DNA of 64,000 nt from Palsa-504 sp963806335. Lineage in GTDB: Bacteria; Actinomycetota; Actinomycetes; Streptosporangiales; Streptosporangiaceae. The first letter of the stretch is position 1; the number at the start of each line of letters is the position of its first letter. The position numbers and the translations under genes are program-made. The stretch is taken from the NCBI GenBank assembly GCA_963806335.1, contig CAWDXO010000007.1:157625-221624 (forward strand). The letters are read 5' to 3'. Shown here piece by piece: positions 1 through 8,048 of the stretch. Under the pieces are notes generated by a model. The model saw only the letters and a program-made list of their open reading frames with translations. It ran no database searches and was not told the origin of the DNA.

Positions 1-324
1 GGCCTCTAGGACGCGCGCGCCAGGGAACACGTCGGCGAACGCTACGATCTGCGCGGCGTCCTTCGGGTACACGACCGCCGCGCCGCGCTTCATCGCCAGC
101 GTGAAGTCGGCGAGCCGCGGCCGGAAGACGACGTAAGGGGTGCCGCCGGATGACTTGACCACGTTCCCGTCGGGGCCGCCGATCACGTCGTCGTGGTTCA
201 GCGTGCCCTGATGAGTATGAAAGGACGCGCCCACGCGCAGGGTGATCAGGTGGCTGCGGCCTTTAGGGTCGGTCAGCTGCACCGGCTCGCCGGGCATCAG
301 CGGGCCCTGCCGCGGTTTGGTCAT
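1..324 (-). CDS. trmI: tRNA (adenine-58-N1)-methyltransferase TrmI, N-terminal part (runs off window)
   Basis: The first 108 residues of a protein whose remainder lies beyond the left edge of the window. The visible part matches the N-terminal domain and the start of the SAM-binding domain of actinobacterial TrmI: a PKGRSHLITL strand, FHTHQGTLNHDDVIG, YPKDAAQIV, and DVFPGARVLEA leading into SAM motif I. The family methylates N1 of A58 in the T-loop of tRNA using S-adenosylmethionine, as a cytosolic tetramer. The start is an ATG at 324 with no Shine-Dalgarno, but with TACCCT (336-331) six bases upstream, so the transcript may be leaderless. The gene lies 39 bases downstream of the M50 protease on the same strand, and a RecB-like nuclease follows on the other strand, an arrangement like the mycobacterial Rv2118c region. 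Assignment is by recognition of conserved motifs. Confidence 0.9.
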   Translation of the reverse strand, partial: MTKPRQGPLMPGEPVQLTDPKGRSHLITLRVGASFHTHQGTLNHDDVIGGPDGNVVKSSGGTPYVVFRPRLADFTLAMKRGAAVVYPKDAAQIVAFADVFPGARVLEA

Positions 325-330
325 GTCGTC

Positions 331-336
331 AGGGTA
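331..336 (-). promoter_or_regulatory. -10-like hexamer before trmI
   Basis: TACCCT on the minus strand, ending six bases before the trmI ATG at 324. It fits the TANNNT pattern of leaderless actinobacterial promoters. No clear -35 was seen. Confidence 0.4.
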
Positions 337-363
337 GTGCCGCCGCGGCCCCGTTTGGCTAGC

Positions 364-1533
364 TCAGACTCCCGCGAAGGCGTGGTCGACGTCCCTGGTG
401 GCCAGCACTCCGTAGACCTGGCCCGAGGGCTCCACCAGCAGGTACTCGGTCGCGGGCGCCTTGCGGATGGCGTCGAGCAGGGCCATCCCCGACAGATCGG
501 CGGGCAGCACCAGGTTCGGCTCGAGCGTCCTGGCCAGGGCCCCCGCCTCGATCCACGGGCGCCGCTGCGGCGGGGTAGCCATCACCGCGGTCTCGTTAAC
601 GATCGCGATCGGCTTGTCCTCGTGATCTACGACCACGACCGCGCGGGCCTGGCTCTCGTCCGCGCGCCTGATCGCTTCGGCCAGCGGGGTGTCCGCCACC
701 ACCGAGACGGCCTTGCGGGCCAGCCGTCTGGCCTGCAGCGCAGGCAGCCGCTCGCGGAACTTCGTGGCCTTGATGGCCTGTCCGGCCCCGGTCCACATGA
801 AGGCGGCGATCACCGCCAGCCACACCACCGTGACCAGGTCCCCGCCCCTTCCGTTGACCACCCCGGCAGCGAACGGCACGACGAACAGGGCCACCGCGAT
901 CACGCGGCCCGCCCAGGCGGCGGCGATGGTCGAGGCCGCCGGGCGGCCGGTCAGCTTCCAGATCAGCGCTCGCAGCATCCGGCCGCCGTCGAGCGGCAGG
1001 CCGGGCAGCAGGTTGAAGATTCCGACCACTAGGTTGGCCCAGCGGAGCTGGCTCACCAGCGTGCCGGCGATGGTGCCGGGCGGGACCACGCGCATCAGGG
1101 CGTATCCGCAGGCGGCCAGCGCAAGCGAAAGCGCCGGGCCCGCCGCGGACACCAGGAACTCCCGGCCAGGCGTCGGGGGTTCCCGCTCGATCTCGGAGAA
1201 TCCACCGAGCGGGTACAGCAGGATACGGCGAACCGGCAGCCCGTAGCCGCGGGCGACCACGCAATGGCTCAGCTCGTGGACGAGGACAGACGCGTAGAGC
1301 AGTACGACGAAGGCCGCCGCCACGATGAACCTAGTGGACCCGTGCAGGGTCGCAGCGAGGTCGTTGGCGTAAATAAGGATGAAGACGCCGGCGATCACGA
1401 ACCAGTACGGCGAGATGTACACCGGGATGCCGAACGGGCGCGCGATGACGATCCCGGGACCGGCTTCGCGGCGCCGCGGCGATGTTTCCGGCGTCGCGGG
1501 CGGATGCTCCGTCGGCGTGCTTGGCACAGGCAC
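364..1533 (-). CDS. M50 (site-2-protease family) membrane metalloprotease with CBS domains
   Basis: A 389-residue polytopic membrane zinc protease. The zinc motif HELSH is at residues 86-90 inside a transmembrane segment. The second active-site motif, LPGLPLDGGR at about 176-185, supplies the aspartate. Further membrane segments precede a cytosolic tail from about residue 250 that looks like a CBS pair (ARAVVVVDHEDKPIAIV and YLLVEPSGQVYGVLATRDV). This is the layout of the M. tuberculosis Rv2625c (Rip3)-type branch of intramembrane proteases, which cut membrane-embedded substrates. The substrate here is unknown; CBS domains usually sense adenosyl ligands. The start is a GTG at 1533 without Shine-Dalgarno but with TAGCAT seven bases upstream. 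The gene reads toward trmI and is divergent from the RecB-like nuclease. Confidence 0.88.
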   Translation of the reverse strand: MPVPSTPTEHPPATPETSPRRREAGPGIVIARPFGIPVYISPYWFVIAGVFILIYANDLAATLHGSTRFIVAAAFVVLLYASVLVHELSHCVVARGYGLPVRRILLYPLGGFSEIEREPPTPGREFLVSAAGPALSLALAACGYALMRVVPPGTIAGTLVSQLRWANLVVGIFNLLPGLPLDGGRMLRALIWKLTGRPAASTIAAAWAGRVIAVALFVVPFAAGVVNGRGGDLVTVVWLAVIAAFMWTGAGQAIKATKFRERLPALQARRLARKAVSVVADTPLAEAIRRADESQARAVVVVDHEDKPIAIVNETAVMATPPQRRPWIEAGALARTLEPNLVLPADLSGMALLDAIRKAPATEYLLVEPSGQVYGVLATRDVDHAFAGV

Positions 1534-1540
1534 ATAACCG

Positions 1541-1546
1541 ATGCTA
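1541..1546 (-). promoter_or_regulatory. -10-like hexamer before the M50 protease
   Basis: TAGCAT on the minus strand, seven bases before the GTG at 1533. It suggests a leaderless transcript. Confidence 0.4.
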
Positions 1547-1666
1547 CGTGCACATGAGATCGTTCGGGGCGGTGCCTGGCTCGTGTTGCCGTGCGGAGTG
1601 ATGCTGGTGCGTGCCGTGGTACCTGAGTGTGCCCGGATGTGCCTTGATGTACCTGTTGTGCCCGCT

Positions 1667-1790
1667 CGTGGCTACCCGTGAAAAAGTCCGTGGCTACCCG
1701 CGAAAAAGATCGTGGAAGATTCGGGTTACGTGGAGACTTTTGTGCACTATAATGCCCCTAAATTTCCACTAAGCTCGAATCTTCCACGAT
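1667..1790. repeat. Direct and inverted repeats in the M50/RecB divergent gap
   Basis: This part of the 317-base intergenic region is AT-richer than its surroundings. Two direct copies of CGTGGCTACCCGYGAAAAAG lie at 1667-1686 and 1689-1708 with one mismatch. They are followed by a perfect 15-base inverted repeat, ATCGTGGAAGATTCG at 1709-1723 and its complement at 1776-1790, around a 52-base interior with further partial symmetry. The structure could be a two-sided operator, a short non-autonomous element, or part of the promoter region. TAGAAT at 1805-1810 just downstream is a good -10 match for the nuclease gene. No protein gene is visible in the gap. Confidence 0.6.
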
Positions 1791-1804
1791 AACTGGCATA
1801 TTCC

Positions 1805-1810
1805 TAGAAT
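1805..1810 (+). promoter_or_regulatory. -10 hexamer for the RecB-like nuclease gene
   Basis: TAGAAT matches the actinobacterial -10 consensus. Transcription would begin near 1817, giving a leader of about 30 bases with a GGAG at 1839-1842 before the chosen GTG. Confidence 0.4.
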
Positions 1811-1850
1811 AGATGAGCGAGCAGGTACCGATGGGGTCGGAGTGGTACTG

Positions 1851-2858
<1,008 letters not shown>

Positions 2859-2882
2859 ACGGGGGCAGCGAGTCCTCATCGG

Positions 2883-3695
2883 TCAGAATGCGACCGCGAC
2901 GATCAGCAGCATGAGCGCCGGCAGTGCCACCGCCGCGGCCGGCGGCCAGGCCCACCTGGCCGTCACCGGGGCGACGAGAATTCCCGGGTCGCGACGGGAG
3001 CGTTCCCGGGCCGCCTGACTGTCCAGGCGGACGGCGACGGCCTTGGCGGACGGCAGCGAGGCAAGGTACCTCGCGTCGGCAGGCAGCCTGGAATTCTCCG
3101 CGTAGCCAGGCTCCTGGCCCGAGACGGCGAGCATGTCCGACATGGCCGAGCGATACCCGCGCGGAAGGATCCCGCGCGGACGGGGGCGCGAGGCGGCCCG
3201 GGCATACCCGGGACGCCCGGCCGCCCCGGGAGCCCCGGGAGCCCCGGCCCGGGCGGCCCGGGCGGCCCGGCGCTTGGTCCGGGCGGAGAGGTACAGCGCC
3301 CAGCATGAGATGGCCTCGCTAGCCGCGCTGCTGGCCGGGCGGGCGCCGTCGGGCGGGCTGGGCGGGCCGGGCGGGCGGGCTGCCGCCGTTTCGGCGGGAG
3401 CGTAGTGCACCCGCACCCATTCGCCGGTGTCCACCGCGAGGATGGCCGCCCAGGGCACCTGATAGTCACGGAAGGGGTTGACGATCTTCAGGCCGGCCGC
3501 TTCGGCGATGACACGAGGCCGCAACGCCAGGGCGTAGACCAGCCCGGTGATCGTCAGCAGGATCGCGGATACCACGATCGAGAACCTGGCCGACGCGCCC
3601 TGGAGCACGAAGTCGGCCACGTTGGCCACCGCGAAGGCGACCCACACCCACCACAGGATCAGCGGGGGTGCGAGCCGGAATACCTCGCGATTCAC
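2883..3695 (-). CDS. PH-domain-like membrane protein with low-complexity insert
   Basis: 270 residues. Two transmembrane helices (about 10-28 and 38-58) are followed by a bacterial PH-like segment (RPRVIAEAAGLKIVNPFRDYQVPWAAI and GEWVRVHYA), then a roughly 70-residue Ala/Pro/Arg/Gly stretch (about 105-175), and a C-terminal hydrophobic helix (about 247-268). Actinobacteria carry many such membrane-anchored PH proteins of unknown function. The GTG start at 3695 lies one base beyond the stop of the upstream permease gene, so it is almost certainly translated as the last gene of the peptide importer operon. The low-complexity insert is encoded by repeated GGGCGGCCC-type DNA and may vary between strains. 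Confidence 0.7.
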   Translation of the reverse strand: MNREVFRLAPPLILWWVWVAFAVANVADFVLQGASARFSIVVSAILLTITGLVYALALRPRVIAEAAGLKIVNPFRDYQVPWAAILAVDTGEWVRVHYAPAETAAARPPGPPSPPDGARPASSAASEAISCWALYLSARTKRRAARAARAGAPGAPGAAGRPGYARAASRPRPRGILPRGYRSAMSDMLAVSGQEPGYAENSRLPADARYLASLPSAKAVAVRLDSQAARERSRRDPGILVAPVTARWAWPPAAAVALPALMLLIVAVAF

Positions 3696-3696
3696 C

Positions 3697-4662
3697 TCAG
3701 GCGATCCGGACCCGCGGATCCAGCAGCGCGTAGACCAGGTCGACGATGATGTTGGCCACGACGACGAACACGGCGGCGACGATGACGAACCCGATGATCA
3801 CCGGCAGGTCGTCGGTGTCGATGGCCTGGACGGACACCTGGCCGAGGCCGCCGAGACCGAAGACGGCCTCGACTACGACGACACCGCCGAGCAACTGGCC
3901 GAAGTCCACGCCCAACTGGGAGACGACAGGGGTCAGGGCGGCCCGGACCCCGTGCTTGAAGGTCACTCGCCGCTCGGACAAGCCCTTGGCCCGGGCCGTG
4001 CGGATGTAGTCCTCGCCCATCGTGTCGAGCAGCTGGCCGCGGGTCAGCCGGGTATAGACGGCCGCCTGCACGGCCGCGAGCGTGATCCAGGGCAGGATCA
4101 TGTGCCCCGCCCAGGTGACGACCCCCTGCGAGATCCCGGCGTATCCGGTCTGGATCCAGGTGAACCCGTGCTTATTGAGCGGCACGAACACGAACAGGAT
4201 CAGCAGCTCACCGATCACGAACACCGGCATCGACAAGCCGATCAGCACCGCGACGTTGGAGGACCGGTCGAACAGGCTGCGTGGCCTGACGGCACTGATG
4301 ATGCCGACACTCAGCCCGACGATCAGCCAGAGGACCACGCCGCCGACTACCAGGGAGATGGTCGGCGGCAGGTCCTGCTTCAGCATCGTGTCGACCGGCT
4401 CTTGGCTGAAATAGGAGTAGCCGAGGTTCCCGTGCAGCAGGCCGTCGATGAAGTGCCAGTACTGAACCATGATCGGCTGGTTCAGGCCGAGGTTCCTGAT
4501 CACCTCGGAGATGACCGCCGGGGTGGCGGCGTGACCGGCCAGCTGGCGCGCCACGGTGTTCACGGGCCGCGCGAAGAAAAGGAAGAACGCCCCGCTCGCG
4601 ACCAGCCAGACGACCACGATGCCGGTGAGAATACGCCGGATGAGAAAGCCGATGATCGCCAT
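3697..4662 (-). CDS. Peptide/nickel ABC importer permease, DppB-type (importer 1)
   Basis: 321 residues with the six-helix topology and N-terminal IGFLIRRILTGIVVVWLV start of DppB/OppB proteins. The cytoplasmic coupling loop EDYIRTARAKGLSERRV lies near residues 215-231. It forms the membrane channel of a binding-protein-dependent importer together with the DppC-type protein just upstream. A GGGAGG lies nine bases before the ATG at 4662, overlapping the end of the upstream gene. It is the fifth gene of an operon ordered lipoprotein, ATPase D, ATPase F, permease C, permease B. Substrate class (oligopeptide, dipeptide or nickel) cannot be told from the sequence. Confidence 0.93.
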   Translation of the reverse strand: MAIIGFLIRRILTGIVVVWLVASGAFFLFFARPVNTVARQLAGHAATPAVISEVIRNLGLNQPIMVQYWHFIDGLLHGNLGYSYFSQEPVDTMLKQDLPPTISLVVGGVVLWLIVGLSVGIISAVRPRSLFDRSSNVAVLIGLSMPVFVIGELLILFVFVPLNKHGFTWIQTGYAGISQGVVTWAGHMILPWITLAAVQAAVYTRLTRGQLLDTMGEDYIRTARAKGLSERRVTFKHGVRAALTPVVSQLGVDFGQLLGGVVVVEAVFGLGGLGQVSVQAIDTDDLPVIIGFVIVAAVFVVVANIIVDLVYALLDPRVRIA

Positions 4663-4663
4663 G

Positions 4664-5734
4664 TCAGCTACCTCCCGCCGGGGGTACGTATGGTTCCACG
4701 TGCGATAGGTCAGACTGGCTGCCGTCGGCGAGCACCTGGCGCTTGCCGCGGCGTCTGCGCGCCCGCCCGGCCGCGAAAGCCCGCTCGGTGCGCGGGTCCA
4801 TGGCGTCCCTGATCCCGTCGCCGAACAGGTTGAAGGCGAGCGTGGTGATGAGCAGTGCCAGTGCCGGGAATATGACGTACCACCAGGACGTCTGGTAGAA
4901 GTTTTGCGCGTCGGCCAGGATGTTGCCCCAGCTCGCGGTCGGCGGCTGGATGCCCAGGCCCAGGTAGGAGAGCGTCGCCTCGAACACGACGGCGGTCGGG
5001 ATGTACAAGGTGGCGAGCACGAGCACGGGCGCCAGCAGGTTGGGCAGGATGTCGAGGAACATGATCCGGAACGGCCCGGCGCCCAGGGACCTGGCCGCCT
5101 CTATGTACTCTTTTTCCTTGATCGACAGCGTCTGACCGCGGACAATCCGCGCGATCGCCGCCCAGGAGAAGAACGCGATCACTCCGATGATCACGGTCAG
5201 GCTCGGGCCGAGCACCACGGCCAGGGCGAGCGCCAGCACGACGTAGGGAAACGCGAGCACCGCGTCGGTGAACCGGGCCAGCACGGTGTCGATGACTCCG
5301 CCGAAGTACCCGGCTATCAGGCCGACGCTCACCCCCGCTATCACGCCGATCCCGGTGGTGACGAAGCCCACGAACAGCGAGATGCGCGCGCCGTAGAGGA
5401 TCCGGATGAACAGGTCGCGGCCGGTGCCGTCGGTCCCCAGCCAGAACCCGGCCGTGCCGGGTCCCACCGGGTTGCCCGCCGCGTCCTCACCTGTGTTCGG
5501 GTAGGCGACGTTCGGCGGGTGGTGGGTGATCGAGACGAACAGGGGCGCGGCGAGGGCGAGCACGACTATGACCAGGATCACGATCAGGGCCGTCATGGCC
5601 ACCCTGTCCCGGCGCAGCCGACGCCAGGTCAGCTGCCACTGGCTGCGCCCCTGGATCTTGGCGGCATCGGCGTCGAGCGCGGACTCGCCGGAGGCGGCGT
5701 CTTGCCCTGCGACCTCAATCCCGGTGATGCTCAT
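4664..5734 (-). CDS. Peptide/nickel ABC importer permease, DppC-type (importer 1)
   Basis: 356 residues. The N-terminal cytosolic tail is followed by the conserved QWQLTWRRLRRDRVAMTALIVI helix and five further helices, with the coupling loop KEYIEAARSLGAGPFRI near 230. The start is the ATG at 5734, because its ATGA overlaps the stop of the upstream ATPase gene and a GGAG precedes it; longer readings of the frame have no homology. The C-terminus carries a 40-residue Arg-rich tail (RARRRRGKRQVLADG) beyond the usual DppC end. It pairs with the DppB-type protein downstream. Confidence 0.93.
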   Translation of the reverse strand: MSITGIEVAGQDAASGESALDADAAKIQGRSQWQLTWRRLRRDRVAMTALIVILVIVVLALAAPLFVSITHHPPNVAYPNTGEDAAGNPVGPGTAGFWLGTDGTGRDLFIRILYGARISLFVGFVTTGIGVIAGVSVGLIAGYFGGVIDTVLARFTDAVLAFPYVVLALALAVVLGPSLTVIIGVIAFFSWAAIARIVRGQTLSIKEKEYIEAARSLGAGPFRIMFLDILPNLLAPVLVLATLYIPTAVVFEATLSYLGLGIQPPTASWGNILADAQNFYQTSWWYVIFPALALLITTLAFNLFGDGIRDAMDPRTERAFAAGRARRRRGKRQVLADGSQSDLSHVEPYVPPAGGS

Positions 5735-6807
5735 GTCAGTTCGCTCCTGCCTGCGGCGGCGAGGTTCTCGCCCGCTTCGACGGGGAAGTGGCAGGCGGTC
5801 AGGTGGGTGGCCGGGTCGCCTGCCTTGGCCTCGAGCTGAGGCTCTTGCTGGCCGCACACCGCTTCCGCTTTCGGGCAGCGCGGGTGGAACCGGCATCCGG
5901 CGGGGGGATCGATCGGGGAGGGCACGTCGCCGGTCAGGATGATCCGCTGCCTGGCGGCGGCCGCGTCCGGGTCGGCGGCCGGCGCGGCGGACAGCAGCGC
6001 GGCGGTGTACGGGTGCCGAGGCGAGCCGTAGACCGGATCTATGGGCCCCGACTCGCCGATGCGGCCGAGGTACATGACCGCCACCGAGTCACTCACGTGC
6101 CGCACGACCTCGAGGTCGTGGGCGATGAACAGGTAGCTCAGGCCGTAGTCACGCTGCAGGTCCGCCAGCAGGTTCAGCACCTGGGCCTGGATCGACACGT
6201 CGAGCGCCGACACCGGCTCGTCACAGATGATCAGCTTCGGCCTCAGTGCTAGCGCACGGGCGACGCCGATGCGCTGCCGCTGCCCGCCGGAGAACTCGGC
6301 CGGGAACCGGTTGTAGTGCTCCGGGTTAAGCCCGACCCGCTCCATCAGCTCCTGCACCGCTTTCTTGCGCTCGGCGCCGGTCGCGGTCTTGTGGATGGCG
6401 AACGGGTCACCGATGATCGCACCGATCCGCCGCCGGGGGTTGAGTGAGCTGTAGGGGTCCTGGAAGATCATCTGGATCTCACGGCGGACCGGGCGCATGG
6501 CGCCGCGGGACAGGTTGGTGATGTCCCGGCCGTCGAAAATCACCCGTCCGGAGGTGACCGGGATCAGTCCGGCGACGCAGCGGGCGAGCGTGGACTTGCC
6601 GCTGCCGGTCTCGCCGACCAGGCCGAGGGTCTTGCCGCGCGGGATGGACAACGACACGTCGTCCACGGCATGGACCTGGCCAACGGTCCGCCGGACCAGG
6701 CCGCTCGTGCGCACCGGGAAGTGCTTGACCATGTTCTCTATCCGGACCAGGTCATCACCGGCCGGAGTCGTCGGGTCGGATCCGGTGCTCGCCAGTAGGT
6801 CGCTCAT
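5731..6807 (-). CDS. Peptide ABC importer ATPase, OppF/DppF-type (importer 1)
   Basis: 358 residues with a full ABC ATPase set: Walker A GETGSGKST near 60, signature SGGQRQRIGVARAL near 170, Walker B LIICDEP near 190, and the H-loop in LFIAHDLEVV. The C-terminal oligopeptide-transporter extension is present with its cysteine pair (GCRFHPRCPKAEAVC). It powers the two permeases as a heterodimer with the OppD-type ATPase encoded just upstream. Both junctions are ATGA four-base overlaps (6804-6807 and 5731-5734), which indicates translational coupling. Confidence 0.94.
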   Translation of the reverse strand: MSDLLASTGSDPTTPAGDDLVRIENMVKHFPVRTSGLVRRTVGQVHAVDDVSLSIPRGKTLGLVGETGSGKSTLARCVAGLIPVTSGRVIFDGRDITNLSRGAMRPVRREIQMIFQDPYSSLNPRRRIGAIIGDPFAIHKTATGAERKKAVQELMERVGLNPEHYNRFPAEFSGGQRQRIGVARALALRPKLIICDEPVSALDVSIQAQVLNLLADLQRDYGLSYLFIAHDLEVVRHVSDSVAVMYLGRIGESGPIDPVYGSPRHPYTAALLSAAPAADPDAAAARQRIILTGDVPSPIDPPAGCRFHPRCPKAEAVCGQQEPQLEAKAGDPATHLTACHFPVEAGENLAAAGRSELT

Positions 6808-7901
6808 CCGGCCACGCTCCCCTCGGGCCCCAGCGCCGTGGCGCTCTCGGCCTCGAAGACCTCGGCCGCCGCCTTACCGCGGCCCTCGCGGACCATCTCG
6901 GCTCGCAGTTCTTCGGCCTGCTCGCTCAGGCCGGCCGCCTGGATTGGCAGCCAGCAGGCCGAGCCGTGCAAGCCGTCCTGGCTGACCGGCCGCAGCCCGG
7001 GCTCCTCGGTCAGGCACTGGTCGAGCACGTAGCCGCACCGCGGGTGGAACTTGCAGCCGGACGGCAGGTTGATCAGGCTCGGCGGTGAGCCCGGGATAGG
7101 AAGCAGGCGGCCACCGGCGGCGGTGCTGCTCGGTATCGACTCAAGCAGCCCCTTGGTGTACGGATGGTGCGGCGCGTAGAACACGTCCCGCTTGGCCGCC
7201 TTCTCCGCCGCCCGTCCCGCGTACATGACCATGACGTCATCCGCGATGTCCGCCACCACGCCGAGATCGTGCGTGATCATGATCAACGCGGTATTCGACT
7301 CCTGCTGCAGGCGCAGCAGCAGGTCAATGATCTGGGCCTGCACGGTGGCATCGAGCGCGGTGGTCGGCTCGTCGGCGATGATCATCCGCGGCGAGAGCGA
7401 CAGCGCCATGGCGATCATCGCCCGCTGCCGCATGCCGCCGGAGAACTGGTGCGGGTAGTCGTCTACCCGCCGGTCCGGGCGCGGGATACCCACGTGAGCC
7501 AGGAGTTCCACGGCCCGGTCGTGCGCCTGTTTCTTGGTCACCGACTTGTCATGGGCCCGGATCATCTCGGCGATCTGCCAGCCAACCTTGTACAGCGGAT
7601 GCAGGCTGGTCAGCGGGTCCTGGAAGATCACCGCGATGCGCGCGCCGCGGATGTCCCGCAGGTGGGCCTCGCTGAGCGCCAGCAGGTCGGTCCCTTCAAA
7701 CAGGGCGCGACCCGATACGTCGGCGCCGGGGGTCAGCCCGAGCAGCGTCTGGGTCAGCACCGTCTTGCCGCTACCCGACTCGCCGACGATGCCGAGCGTC
7801 CGGCCGGCCTCCACGCCGAACGACACGCCGCGCACGGCCCGGACCACCCCGTCGGCGGTCGGGAAGCTGACGGTCAGGTCCGTTACCTCAAGCAGGGTCA
7901 A
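6804..7901 (-). CDS. Peptide ABC importer ATPase, OppD/DppD-type (importer 1)
   Basis: 365 residues with Walker A GESGSGKT, signature SGGMRQRAMIAMAL, Walker B MIIADEP and the C-terminal extension GCKFHPRCGYVLDQC. It is the first gene after the lipoprotein gene and is separated from it by 147 bases that contain a strong hairpin, so it may be transcribed at a lower level than the lipoprotein. It is the partner of the OppF-type protein that follows. Confidence 0.94.
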   Translation of the reverse strand: MTLLEVTDLTVSFPTADGVVRAVRGVSFGVEAGRTLGIVGESGSGKTVLTQTLLGLTPGADVSGRALFEGTDLLALSEAHLRDIRGARIAVIFQDPLTSLHPLYKVGWQIAEMIRAHDKSVTKKQAHDRAVELLAHVGIPRPDRRVDDYPHQFSGGMRQRAMIAMALSLSPRMIIADEPTTALDATVQAQIIDLLLRLQQESNTALIMITHDLGVVADIADDVMVMYAGRAAEKAAKRDVFYAPHHPYTKGLLESIPSSTAAGGRLLPIPGSPPSLINLPSGCKFHPRCGYVLDQCLTEEPGLRPVSQDGLHGSACWLPIQAAGLSEQAEELRAEMVREGRGKAAAEVFEAESATALGPEGSVAG

Positions 7902-7992
7902 GGCATCCCTCCGGCCCGCGGCTCAGCGGCCACGATGCGATATGCGGCTGACAGGGAAAGCGTTGCATAAGACTCACCGATACCGCTACGCA

Positions 7993-8028
7993 GGTCCGGC
8001 CGGGAATCGGTAGGTTCCCGGCCGGACC
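7993..8028 (-). terminator. Intra-operon hairpin between lipoprotein and ATPase genes
   Basis: A perfect 14-base inverted repeat (GGTCCGGCCGGGAA at 7993-8006 and its complement at 8015-8028) with an 8-base loop and no U-tract. It lies 21 bases after the lipoprotein stop. Such hairpins act as partial terminators or 3' stabilisers that give excess binding protein over transporter subunits. Confidence 0.65.
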
Positions 8029-8048
8029 CGCTTGCTCAACCTCTAACC

